The notes under the pieces: generated by a model
What the model was told of the DNA's origin: nothing
The model's database searches: none
What the model saw: only the letters and a program-made list of their open reading frames with translations
Translations under genes and position numbers: made by a program
Assembly (NCBI GenBank): GCA_023416965.1
Contig: JAEZGJ010000257.1
Location: 1-8,582, forward strand
Length of the DNA stretch: 8,582 nt
Direction: 5' to 3'
Origin: Pseudomonadota bacterium
GTDB taxonomy: Bacteria > Pseudomonadota > Alphaproteobacteria > Rhizobiales > Phreatobacteraceae
Shown here: positions 1 through 6,685 of the stretch, in pieces
Numbering within the stretch: the stretch's first letter is position 1
Layout of the letters: every line of letters starts with the position of its first letter

Positions 1-2123
1 TTGAAGTCACGGCGCGGTGCATCGCCGTCGCGGGCGCGGAACGGGCGCTCGCCGCGCGGCTTGAACTCCCGGTCGCGATCGCGGAACGGGCGGTCCTCCG
101 CCTGACGGGCCTGACGGCTCTCGAAACGCTCCTGTCGCTCGGCAGCCGGGCCGTCGCCGCCCATCTTCTCGACGCGCACGCGCCGGCCGCGGGAATCGGT
201 CACCGGAGCGCCGCGCTTGAAGTCGCGCTCGCCGCCCTCCTCGCCGCCGCGTCCGCCCTTGTAGCCGGGGCGCGCCTTGTTGCGGGGACCGAAATCCGTC
301 GCCTCGCCGTCGCGCCAGACGCGCGGACGGTTGCCGAACCGGTGCTCCGGCGTCTTGCCGGCGCCACGCTCGCCCTCGTCGCGGTCACGGCCGAAGCGGG
401 AGGGACGCTCGTCGCGATCCCGACCGAAGCGGGACGGCCGCTCGTCGCGGTCGCCGAAGCGGGCCGGGCGCTCGCCGCGTCCCTCGAAACGCGCCGGACG
501 GGCATCTCGGTCGGGGCGCCCTTCGGGACGGCCCTTCCGGGCGGAACGCTCCTCGCGGGCGCCCACCTGCTCGAAGACCGGCCGGTCGAACTCGACGCCG
601 GCGAGCTCGGAGAGCTCCTCGCCGAGTTGGTCACGCAGCACGCGGGTGCGGATCTCGTCCACCTCGCCCTCCGGCAGCTCGCCGAGCTGGAAGGGACCGA
701 AGGAGACACGGATGAGGCGGTTCACGTCGAGGCCGATGGCGCCGAGGACGTTCTTCACCTCGCGGTTCTTGCCCTCGCGGAGCGACAGGGTGAGCCAGCT
801 GTTGGCGCCCTGCACGCGGTCGAGCTCGGCCTCGATCGGCCCGTATTCGATGCCGTCCACCTCGATGCCCTTGCGCAGGCGATCGAGCGTCGCCTGGTCG
901 ACGCTGCCATGGGCGCGAACGCGATAGCGGCGCAGCCATCCCGTGGCGGGCAGCGCCAGCACGCGCGCCAGGCCCCCGTCATTGGTCAGCAGCAGAAGGC
1001 CCTCGGTGTTGATGTCAAGGCGTCCGACCGTCACCACGCGCGGCAGGTCGTCGGGCAGGCGGTCGAAGATGGTCGGCCGGCCTTCCGGGTCGCTGGTGGT
1101 GGTCACGAGGCCGGCGGGCTTGTGGTAGAGCCACAGCCGCGTGCGCTCGCGCTCGGGCAGCTTCTCGCCGTCCACCAGCACCACGTCGCGCTCGGTCACG
1201 TTGATGGCGGGCGAGGTCAGCACCGTGCCGTTGACGCTGACGCGACCGGCCTCGATCCACTCCTCGGCCTCGCGGCGCGAGCAGAGGCCCGCGCGGGCGA
1301 GGACGCGGGCGATGCGCTCCTCGCCGCGGTTGACCGGCTCGAAGGAGCGGTCGCGCTCGCGGGGCACGCTGTTGCGGTCGCGCTGGCCGCGCTCCTCGGA
1401 GAACGACCGCTTCGGACGCTCGTCGCGGGGCCGCTCGGCGCGCGGCTTCTTCTCGATGCCGGCCTCCCGGGCCAGCGCCTTCACCACCGGATCCTCGTCG
1501 ATGTCGTCGAGGAAGGCGGGCATGTCCTCGTCGGCGGCGATGGGGTCGTAGGCCTCGGCACGCGCGGCCTTGCCCTTGCGGGCGCCCTTGGCGGGCTTCG
1601 CTTCGGCGTCGGCTTCCGGCTCGGCGGCGGCGACCTCATCGACCGGAGCGGCCACGGCCTTCGCCTTGCCGGCCTTGGCCTTGGGCGCCTTGGCGGCCGG
1701 AGCGGTCTCGACAGTTGCGGTCTCGGCCGGTTCCGCCGCGATGGCCTTGGCCTTCGTCGACCGGGCCTTGGGCGCGGCGGCCTTGTTCGCCTCGACCTTG
1801 GTCTCGGCGACCTCGCCCTTCGCCGGTCTTGCCTTCGCGGGCTTGGCGGTGGGAGCGGCTTCGGCAGCCTTCGGCGCCTTCGCCTTCACGGTCTTGGCGG
1901 CAACTGCCTCGGCCGGAGCGGTCTCGGCGGCCTTCGCCTTCGTCGTCTTCGCGGTGGCCGTCTTCGCCTTGGCGGCGGTCACCGTCTCTGCCGGAGCCGT
2001 GGCGGCTTTCGCGGCCTTTCTGGCGGCGGCGGGCTTGGTCTCGGCGGTGGCCGGAGCGGCTTTGGAATCGGTTTTGCGCGTCCGGCTGGGGGCCGGACGG
2101 TCATCGTCGCGCTTGCGGGGCAT
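1..2123 (-). CDS. rluB: RluB/RsuA-family 23S rRNA pseudouridine synthase with long charged tails (3' end cut by window edge)
   Basis: This enzyme isomerises a specific uridine in 23S rRNA to pseudouridine during ribosome assembly in the cytoplasm. The frame stays open for 707 codons from ATG 2121-2123 to the window edge, so the C-terminus is missing. Residues about 268-315 form an S4 RNA-binding domain (EERIARVLARAGLCSRREAE). Residues about 328-500 are the catalytic domain, with YHKPAGLVTT and the signature GRLDINTEGLLLL, whose catalytic aspartate is D370 (bases 1014-1016). GKNREVKNVL is the usual basic motif near the domain end. E. coli RluB is about 290 residues, so the core here sits between a ~265-residue N-terminal extension and a C-terminal tail of over 190 residues. 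The first part of the N-extension (residues about 12-189) is Ala/Lys/Pro/Glu-rich, and the tail is Arg/Asp/Gly-rich with tandem repeats. The gene is divergent from tadA. The family call is secure; RluB rather than another RsuA-family member is inferred. Confidence 0.93.
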   Translation of the reverse strand, partial: MPRKRDDDRPAPSRTRKTDSKAAPATAETKPAAARKAAKAATAPAETVTAAKAKTATAKTTKAKAAETAPAEAVAAKTVKAKAPKAAEAAPTAKPAKARPAKGEVAETKVEANKAAAPKARSTKAKAIAAEPAETATVETAPAAKAPKAKAGKAKAVAAPVDEVAAAEPEADAEAKPAKGARKGKAARAEAYDPIAADEDMPAFLDDIDEDPVVKALAREAGIEKKPRAERPRDERPKRSFSEERGQRDRNSVPRERDRSFEPVNRGEERIARVLARAGLCSRREAEEWIEAGRVSVNGTVLTSPAINVTERDVVLVDGEKLPERERTRLWLYHKPAGLVTTTSDPEGRPTIFDRLPDDLPRVVTVGRLDINTEGLLLLTNDGGLARVLALPATGWLRRYRVRAHGSVDQATLDRLRKGIEVDGIEYGPIEAELDRVQGANSWLTLSLREGKNREVKNVLGAIGLDVNRLIRVSFGPFQLGELPEGEVDEIRTRVLRDQLGEELSELAGVEFDRPVFEQVGAREERSARKGRPEGRPDRDARPARFEGRGERPARFGDRDERPSRFGRDRDERPSRFGRDRDEGERGAGKTPEHRFGNRPRVWRDGEATDFGPRNKARPGYKGGRGGEEGGERDFKRGAPVTDSRGRRVRVEKMGGDGPAAERQERFESRQARQAEDRPFRDRDREFKPRGERPFRARDGDAPRRDF
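375..500 (-). repeat. Tandem repeat in the C-terminal tail of the RluB-like protein
   Basis: Four imperfect tandem units begin at 375, 408, 441 and 471, with lengths 33, 33, 30 and 30 bases. On the plus strand each starts CTCGTCGCG or CTCGCCGCG. On the coding strand they give repeated RPSRFGRDRDE, RPARFGDRDE and RPARFEGRGE motifs at about residues 542-583. Unit lengths are multiples of three, so gain or loss of a unit keeps the frame. Related RPFR and RDRD motifs recur in the tail encoded by about 1-120. The tail should be disordered and strongly charged, probably an RNA-contacting region (inference). Confidence 0.8.
1557..2090 (-). repeat. Low-complexity Ala/Lys/Pro/Glu-rich segment of the RluB-like N-terminal extension
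   Basis: Codons about 12-189 of the RluB-like gene use almost only Ala, Lys, Pro, Glu, Thr and Val, in short recurring blocks such as KAKA, ETAPA and AAKAPKAKA, resembling a histone H1 C-terminal tail. The DNA repeats accordingly: the 16-base string GGCCGGAGCGGTCTCG occurs at 1695-1710 and again at 1911-1926, both encoding the ETAPA region. There is no hydrophobic core and no recognisable domain, so this is probably a disordered nucleic-acid-binding tail (inference). Confidence 0.75.
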
Positions 2124-2218
2124 GGGGTTCTCGTGAGATCGGGTTGTCGCGGCGCCGTCCGGCGTGCGCGGCCGGGTGCCCCGGCAGGAGCGCGGGCCTT
2201 TAGCACGAACGGGGCGAA
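2124..2218. promoter_or_regulatory. Divergent intergenic region between the rluB-like gene and tadA
   Basis: These 95 bases separate two head-to-head genes and must hold both 5' regions. I could not find a convincing -35/-10 pair on either strand. Only a weak GAGA stretch precedes the rluB-like ATG, and a GGGGCGA stretch lies just ahead of the tadA ATG. No operator-like palindrome stands out. The call rests on gene orientation alone. Confidence 0.35.
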
Positions 2219-2691
<473 letters not shown>

Positions 2692-2695
<4 letters not shown>

Positions 2696-4392
2696 GCGCC
2701 CGGCCGCGAGCCGAGGCGGGTGTCGCGCGCGATCATCCGCGTCAGGATGACCACCGGCACGATGCCGATGGCGACGATCACCAGCGCGCCGGTGGAGGCC
2801 TGGGCGAGCCGCTCGTCGGATGCGAGGTTGTAGACGCGGATGGCGAGCGTGTCGAAATTGAACGGCCGCACGATGATGGTGGCCGGCAGTTCCTTCAGCA
2901 CGTCGACGAAGACGAGCAGCGCCGCCGTCAGAAGCGGACGCCTGAGCATCGGCGCATGGATGGCCGCCGCGACCTTGGCCGCGCTGGCGCCCAGCGTGCG
3001 CGCGGCGGCGTCCAGCGAGGCCGGGATCTGGTGCAGGCCGGATTCCACCGGGCCCGCCGCGACGGCGAGGAACCGGACGAGATAGGCATAGAGGAGCGCC
3101 GCCGCCGTACCGGAGAAGAGCAGGCCGGTGCGCCATCCGAAAGCGGCCTTCGCCCATCCGTCCAGCGCCGCGTCGAGCCCGCCGAGCGCCATGAGGATGC
3201 CGACGGCGATGACGGTGCCCGGCACCGCATAGCCGATGCTGGCAACGCGGATGGCCGTGGCGGTGAGGGGTCCCGGCGCCAGCCGCCCCGTATAGGCGAC
3301 GAGGGTCGCGGCGGTCACCACGAGCAGTGCGGCGGCGCCGGCGAGGACGAAGGAGTTCTGCGCGTAGACGAGGAACCGTCCGCTGAGCAGCGGGTCGCCG
3401 TCGAGGGCGTGCAGGCGCAGCAGCGCCGCTACAGGCAGGATGAAGCCGAGGAGGACGGGCAGCCCGCAGGCGATGAAGGCCAGCGCTCCGGCGCGCCGCG
3501 TCAGGTACAGCGGCGCGATGGTTCGGTGGCGACGTCCGCCGGCGCCGAAGCGACGGTCCCGCCGGGCCAGGAACTCCACCGCCACGAGCAGGAGCACGAA
3601 GCCGAGGAGGCCGGTGGCGAGCTGGGCCGCGGCCACCCGGTCACCGAGGCCGAACCAGGTCCGGTAGATCGTCGTCGTGAAGGTCGTCACCCCGAAATAT
3701 TGCACCGTGCCGAAATCGGCGAGCGCCTCCATCAGCGCCAGCGCCACGCCGGCCGCGATGGCCGGCCGCGCCATCGGCAGGCCGACGCGCAGGCAGGCGG
3801 CCCAGGGGCTGGCGCCGAGGGTGCGCGCCGCCTCAAGCACGCAGGTCGACTGGTCGAGGAAGGCTGCGCGGGCAAGGAGATAGACGTAGGGGTAGAGCAC
3901 GAGGGTCAGCATGAGGCTGACACCGGGCAGGTTGTGGATTTCGGGAAACCAGTAGTCGCCGCGCGACCAGCCGAACATCGCCCTCAGGCCGCCCTGGATC
4001 GGGCCGGCGAAGGCCATGGCGTCGGTATAGGCATAACCGATGATGTAGGCCGGCACGGCGAGGGGCAGCAGCAGCAGCCATTCGAAGGCGCGCGAGCCGG
4101 GAAAGCGGCAGAGCGTGACGAGCCAGGCGGTGCCGACGCCGATCGCCGCGGTTCCGGCGCCCACCATCACCATGAGCCCCAGCGTGTTCAGGACGATCTC
4201 GGCGAGCACCGTCTCGGCGAGATGGGCGATGGAGCCGCTGCCGCGCTGGAAGACGCTGAGGGCAACAGCGAGGATGGGCGTCGCCACCACCGCCGCGAGG
4301 ACCAGCGCCGTCCCCAGCAACGCATGACGCCCGGCCATGAAGACCGGGCGCTGCTGGGCAGGCGGGGAGGGGCCGAGGACGGCGTCGGTCAA
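2692..4392 (-). CDS. fbpB: Iron(III) ABC transporter permease, fused two-domain (FbpB/SfuB type)
   Basis: This inner-membrane protein forms the channel of a ferric-iron importer, taking Fe(III) from the periplasmic binding protein. It has 566 residues and about twelve hydrophobic helices, and is a tandem fusion of two binding-protein-dependent permease domains. Each half has its own EAA loop, which docks on the ATPase: EAARTLGASPWAACLRVGLP (residues 188-206) and DAAARTLGASAAKVAAAIHA (461-480). The fusion and length are characteristic of FbpB/SfuB/HitB. The start is TTG at 4390-4392, 4 bases after the fbpA stop. GGAAG in the end of fbpA lies 7 bases upstream, so translation is probably coupled. 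Met19 (4338) is an alternative. The ATG in TGATG overlapping the fbpA stop is out of frame. No ATPase gene follows; the next gene is convergent tadA. Iron specificity is inferred mainly from fbpA. Confidence 0.92.
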
Positions 4393-4396
4393 GGCA

Positions 4397-5431
4397 TCAC
4401 TTCCAGCCGGCGCGGTCCATGATCTTCAGCGCCTCGGCATTGTTGCGGGCAAAGACGCGGGCATTGAGCGGATCGACCTTGAACTGGCCCCAGGCGGCGA
4501 CATGGGGCGGCGGCTCGACCCCCGCCACGACCGGATATTCCGAATTGCCGAAGGCGAAGTAGCGCTGCGCCGAGGGGGTCGACAGATATTCGAGGAAGGC
4601 CTTGGCCGCGTCGATGTTCTTGGCATGGCGGGCGATACCCGCGGCCGAGATGTTGACGTGGGTGCCGCGGTCGCCCTGGTTCGGGAAGACAACGCGCAGC
4701 TTCTCCACCACCGCCTTGTCCTCGGGCTTGGACGACTTGGCGAGACGGCCGAAATAATAGGTGTTGGCGACGGCGATCTCGCCCTCGCCGGCGGCCGCCG
4801 CCTTGATCTGGTCGGTGTCGCCGCCGCGCGGTGGGCGCGCCATGTTGGAGACGACGCCGCGGGCCCAGGCCTCGGTCTTCTCCGGCCCGTGGGCGGCGAG
4901 GATCGAGCCGGTCAGCGACTGGTTGTAGACGTTGGTCGAGGAGCGGATCAGCACCTTGCCCTTCCATTTCGGGTCGGCGAGATCCTCATAGCTGCCGATC
5001 GCGCCTTCGGCCACCTTGTCCTTGGCGACGAGGAACACGCGGGCGCGGGTGGAGAAGCCGAACCAGTTGCCGTCGGGGTCGCGCAGGTTGGCGGGAATGC
5101 GGCTGGCCAGCGCCTCCGATGCGAAGGGCTGCAGCAGGCCCATGCCCACGGCCTTCTCGATGCGGCCCGCATCCACCGTGATCAGCACGTCGGCGGGGGA
5201 GTTGGCGCCCTCGCTCTGCATGCGGGCGAGCAGCGGGTCCTCGCCGGCCTCGACGCGGTTGATGGCGATGCCGGTCTGCTTGGTGAAGTCGGAATAGAGC
5301 GCCTCGTCGGTGTCGTAGTGGCGCGAGGAATAGAGGTTGAGGGTGCGTGTCTGGGCGCGCAGCAGGGCCGGGCTCGCAACGAGCAGCGCGGCGCCGCCGA
5401 GAAGCGCGCGACGGGTGGGGGAAAGGGCCAT
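4397..5431 (-). CDS. fbpA: Iron(III) ABC transporter periplasmic substrate-binding protein (FutA/FbpA type)
   Basis: This protein captures ferric iron in the periplasm and delivers it to the FbpB permease. The chosen ATG (5429-5431) follows GGAGA by 4 bases and gives 344 residues. The frame is open a further 33 codons upstream, but that stretch is not signal-like. Residues 1-26 are an export signal with a twin-arginine-like TRRALLG followed by a hydrophobic stretch and ALLRAQ. The mature start LNLYSSRHYDTDEALY is typical of FutA-class proteins. H38, Y39, Y169 (TNVYNQ) and the pair Y225/Y226 (NTYYFGRL) fall where this class places its iron ligands, so binding looks intact. GGDTDQIKAAAAGEGEIAVA also matches the class. 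It is first in a two-gene operon with fbpB. The upstream gap has candidate iron-responsive operators. Family and iron role are firm; exact ligand and metal preference are inferred. Confidence 0.93.
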   Translation of the reverse strand: MALSPTRRALLGGAALLVASPALLRAQTRTLNLYSSRHYDTDEALYSDFTKQTGIAINRVEAGEDPLLARMQSEGANSPADVLITVDAGRIEKAVGMGLLQPFASEALASRIPANLRDPDGNWFGFSTRARVFLVAKDKVAEGAIGSYEDLADPKWKGKVLIRSSTNVYNQSLTGSILAAHGPEKTEAWARGVVSNMARPPRGGDTDQIKAAAAGEGEIAVANTYYFGRLAKSSKPEDKAVVEKLRVVFPNQGDRGTHVNISAAGIARHAKNIDAAKAFLEYLSTPSAQRYFAFGNSEYPVVAGVEPPPHVAAWGQFKVDPLNARVFARNNAEALKIMDRAGWK

Positions 5432-5435
5432 GGGG

Positions 5436-5440
5436 TCTCC
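5436..5440 (-). promoter_or_regulatory. Ribosome binding site fixing the fbpA start
   Basis: On the minus strand GGAGA is followed by CCCC and then the ATG at 5431. This is the best Shine-Dalgarno match in the region, and it places the start directly before the signal peptide rather than at the upstream in-frame ATG at 5530. Spacing of 4 bases is slightly short. Confidence 0.65.
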
Positions 5441-5501
5441 AGCGGTCGGTCCTTGCGCTGCCGGACCGTGGGTGCGGATCGGCGGCGGGACAGGTTGCGC
5501 G

Positions 5502-5530
5502 ACTATCCTATCGCCCGTTCCGCAGGGCAA
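5502..5530 (-). promoter_or_regulatory. Candidate sigma-70-type promoter of fbpA-fbpB
   Basis: Reading the minus strand, TTGCCC (5530-5525) is separated by 17 bases from GATAGT (5507-5502). Each hexamer matches four of six consensus positions. Transcription would begin near 5495, leaving a leader of about 64 bases. The two palindromes at 5545-5584 would then lie roughly 58 and 81 bases upstream of the start, in activator position. A stronger -35-like TTGACG sits at 5613-5608 but lacks a good -10. If it were used, the operators would overlap the promoter instead. Confidence 0.35.
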
Positions 5531-5544
5531 GACCGTGGAAAAAC

Positions 5545-5561
5545 ATTGGAATGACTCCAGA
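5545..5561. promoter_or_regulatory. Candidate weak Irr box (ICE-like), promoter-proximal copy
   Basis: ATTGGAATGACTCCAGA contains the inverted repeat TGGA-N5-TCCA. It matches the stronger palindrome 23 bases away at 13 of 17 positions. Against the ICE pattern as I recall it (TTTAGAA-N3-TTCTAAA) it fits about 9 of 14 fixed positions. Alone it would be unremarkable; the case rests on its pairing with the second copy and its place upstream of an iron transporter. Confidence 0.4.
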
Positions 5562-5567
5562 GAGTTG

Positions 5568-5584
5568 TTTGGAATCGCTCCAAA
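5568..5584. promoter_or_regulatory. Candidate Irr box (ICE-like), perfect palindrome
   Basis: TTTGGAATCGCTCCAAA has perfect 6-base arms (TTTGGA/TCCAAA) around 5 bases. It agrees with the alphaproteobacterial iron control element pattern, recalled as TTTAGAA-N3-TTCTAAA, at 11 of 14 fixed positions, and two of the three mismatches are symmetric. Irr is the haem-responsive Fur-family regulator of these bacteria. Its presence here is inferred from this motif and the neighbouring iron transporter. Another dimeric regulator could bind instead. Confidence 0.5.
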
Positions 5585-5595
5585 TGCAGAAATTT

Positions 5596-5614
5596 GTTGA
5601 AGCGGTTCGTCAAC
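5596..5614. promoter_or_regulatory. Candidate RirA box (IRO-like), GTTGA-N9-TCAAC
   Basis: GTTGA and TCAAC form a perfect 5-base inverted repeat around 9 bases, which contains the TGA-N9-TCA core reported for RirA iron-responsive operators. It lies in the same AT-rich patch as the two ICE-like palindromes and upstream of fbpA. On the minus strand it overlaps the -35-like TTGACG. A short arm repeat like this can occur by chance, so confidence is modest. Confidence 0.35.
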
Positions 5615-5617
5615 TTG

Positions 5618-5635
5618 AAAAGGCCGCCCCTGGCC
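5618..5635 (-). terminator. Weak intrinsic terminator candidate after cysQ
   Basis: On the minus strand GGCC-AGGGGC-GGCC is followed directly by TTTT, about 80 bases past the cysQ stop. The stem is only 4 GC pairs and the T-run is short, so it would be inefficient. It suggests that cysQ and fbpA are separate transcription units. Confidence 0.25.
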
Positions 5636-5712
5636 AGATCGCAGCCGACCGGGAGTTCTGTCCCCCGCAGGACCCGATCAAAAATCTGCGACCGAAACGC
5701 GCAGCGTCCGAA

Positions 5713-6528
5713 TCAGCGGCGTCCCGCCGCCGCATAGGCGCCGCTGCAGGCGATGAAATGATCTGTGCGGAACTGGCGCTCCGCCCGTCCATAGACGAGC
5801 GGCGCGCCGTCGGGCCGTGTCATCTCGCCTCCGGCCGCCGCGAGGACGGCATGGGCCGCGGCGATGTCCCATTCGGTGATGGAGGCGAAGCGGGCGCTGA
5901 CGTCGGCCTCCCCCTCGGCGATGAGCGTGTATTTCAGCGAGGAGCCGACCGGACGCTGCTCGCCGATGCCGCGCCCGGCGTAATAGGCGCTGGTGGCGGC
6001 GTCGGGGTGCGACCGGCTCACCAGCGCGACAGGCCCCCCGGCGGGCAGGGGGCGGGTGCGGATGGCCCGGCGGTTCGTCGCAGTGGAGATCGGCGCGCCG
6101 GGGGGGAGGTCCATCGCCTCGGCCGTCGATCCCGCGCCAAGCCACAGCCGCGACAGGGCTGGCGCATAGACGATGCCCGCCACCGGCCGCCCTTCGGCGA
6201 TCAGGCCGATATTCACCGTGAACTCGCCGTTCTGGCTGATGAACTCCCGCGTGCCATCGAGCGGGTCGACGGCGACGAGCAATCGCGTCGAGGCCGGCCA
6301 GGAACCGGCGGCGGCGGCCTCCTCGGCAAGGACCGGCACGTCCGGCAGCAGGCGTGCGAGCCCTGCCAGGATGACCTTTTCTGCCGCGTGGTCGGCGGCC
6401 GTGACCGGGGAGCCGTCGCCCTTGATCGACGGCTCCCCGCCGTAATGGGCCATGATCTCGGCGCCGGCCGTGCTGGCGAGGGTGCCGAGGGCATCAATCA
6501 GGCGCGCGTCGGTGAAGTCGGTGCTCAT
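5713..6528 (-). CDS. cysQ: 3'(2'),5'-bisphosphate nucleotidase CysQ
   Basis: CysQ removes the 3'-phosphate from 3'-phosphoadenosine 5'-phosphate (PAP), a by-product of sulfate assimilation and acyl-carrier-protein loading, giving AMP and relieving PAP inhibition. The 271-residue length is normal for this magnesium-dependent, lithium-sensitive inositol-monophosphatase superfamily. Motifs occur in order: KGDGSPVTAADHAAE (residues 36-50), LAEE with metal ligand E69/E70, DPLDGTREFI with D88 and D91, and EWDIAAAHAVLAAAGG with D221. GTREFI after the DPLD motif points to CysQ rather than inositol monophosphatase, as does the SLKYTLIAEGEADV segment. ATG 6526-6528 has only a weak ribosome binding site (AGAG). 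The gene is divergent from the extensin-family gene. It is separated from fbpA, on the same strand, by 281 bases, and no sulfate-assimilation gene is nearby. Substrate is inferred from the family. Confidence 0.93.
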   Translation of the reverse strand: MSTDFTDARLIDALGTLASTAGAEIMAHYGGEPSIKGDGSPVTAADHAAEKVILAGLARLLPDVPVLAEEAAAAGSWPASTRLLVAVDPLDGTREFISQNGEFTVNIGLIAEGRPVAGIVYAPALSRLWLGAGSTAEAMDLPPGAPISTATNRRAIRTRPLPAGGPVALVSRSHPDAATSAYYAGRGIGEQRPVGSSLKYTLIAEGEADVSARFASITEWDIAAAHAVLAAAGGEMTRPDGAPLVYGRAERQFRTDHFIACSGAYAAAGRR

Positions 6529-6685
6529 CGGCTCTGACTAGGCGAAGCGGGGCCACGAAGGAAGTGTCTCGTTGCCGGTCATCCGCGCAACGCTTTCTTC
6601 ACCGCCTTTCTTGGCAGGCTGTTCATCCGGCCGCGCCATGATGAACGCCACGTTAGGGACATTTCCCGCATTTTCGGAAAAGCCG
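6529..6685. promoter_or_regulatory. Divergent intergenic region between cysQ and the extensin-family gene
   Basis: These 157 bases hold the 5' regions of two divergent genes. I see no strong -35/-10 pair; TTGGCA at 6610-6615 is -35-like on the plus strand but has no fitting -10. Small inverted repeats are present: GTTGC-N11-GCAAC (6571-6591) and TTTCC-N9-GGAAA (6662-6680). Neither is long enough to call an operator. Earlier in-frame ATGs at 6572 and 6638 extend the downstream frame but lack ribosome binding sites and do not give a signal peptide. Confidence 0.35.
6676..6681 (+). promoter_or_regulatory. Ribosome binding site fixing the extensin-family start
   Basis: GGAAAA ends 4 bases before ATG 6686 (7 bases from the GGA core), and no comparable site precedes the upstream in-frame ATGs. 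It is embedded in the near-palindrome TTTTCGGAAAA, so the purine stretch can pair locally with the preceding pyrimidines. Confidence 0.5.

Noticed and set aside
375..500. Possible CRISPR-like array because of regular 30-33-base units
   Set aside because: The units are directly adjacent with no unique spacers, are imperfect, and lie in frame inside a protein tail.
5431..5530. Upstream in-frame ATG at 5530 as the fbpA start
   Set aside because: It adds 33 residues rich in Pro and Gly ahead of the signal peptide and runs over the candidate promoter, while GGAGA directly precedes the ATG at 5431.
4337..5554. 405-codon plus-strand frame over fbpA
   Set aside because: It is antisense to fbpA, whose iron-binding motifs are intact. 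The product is Gly/Arg/Asp-rich without any domain.
6571..6591. GTTGC-N11-GCAAC as an operator
   Set aside because: The arms are only five bases with a GC-rich centre. It matches no regulator pattern I know and is expected by chance in this composition.
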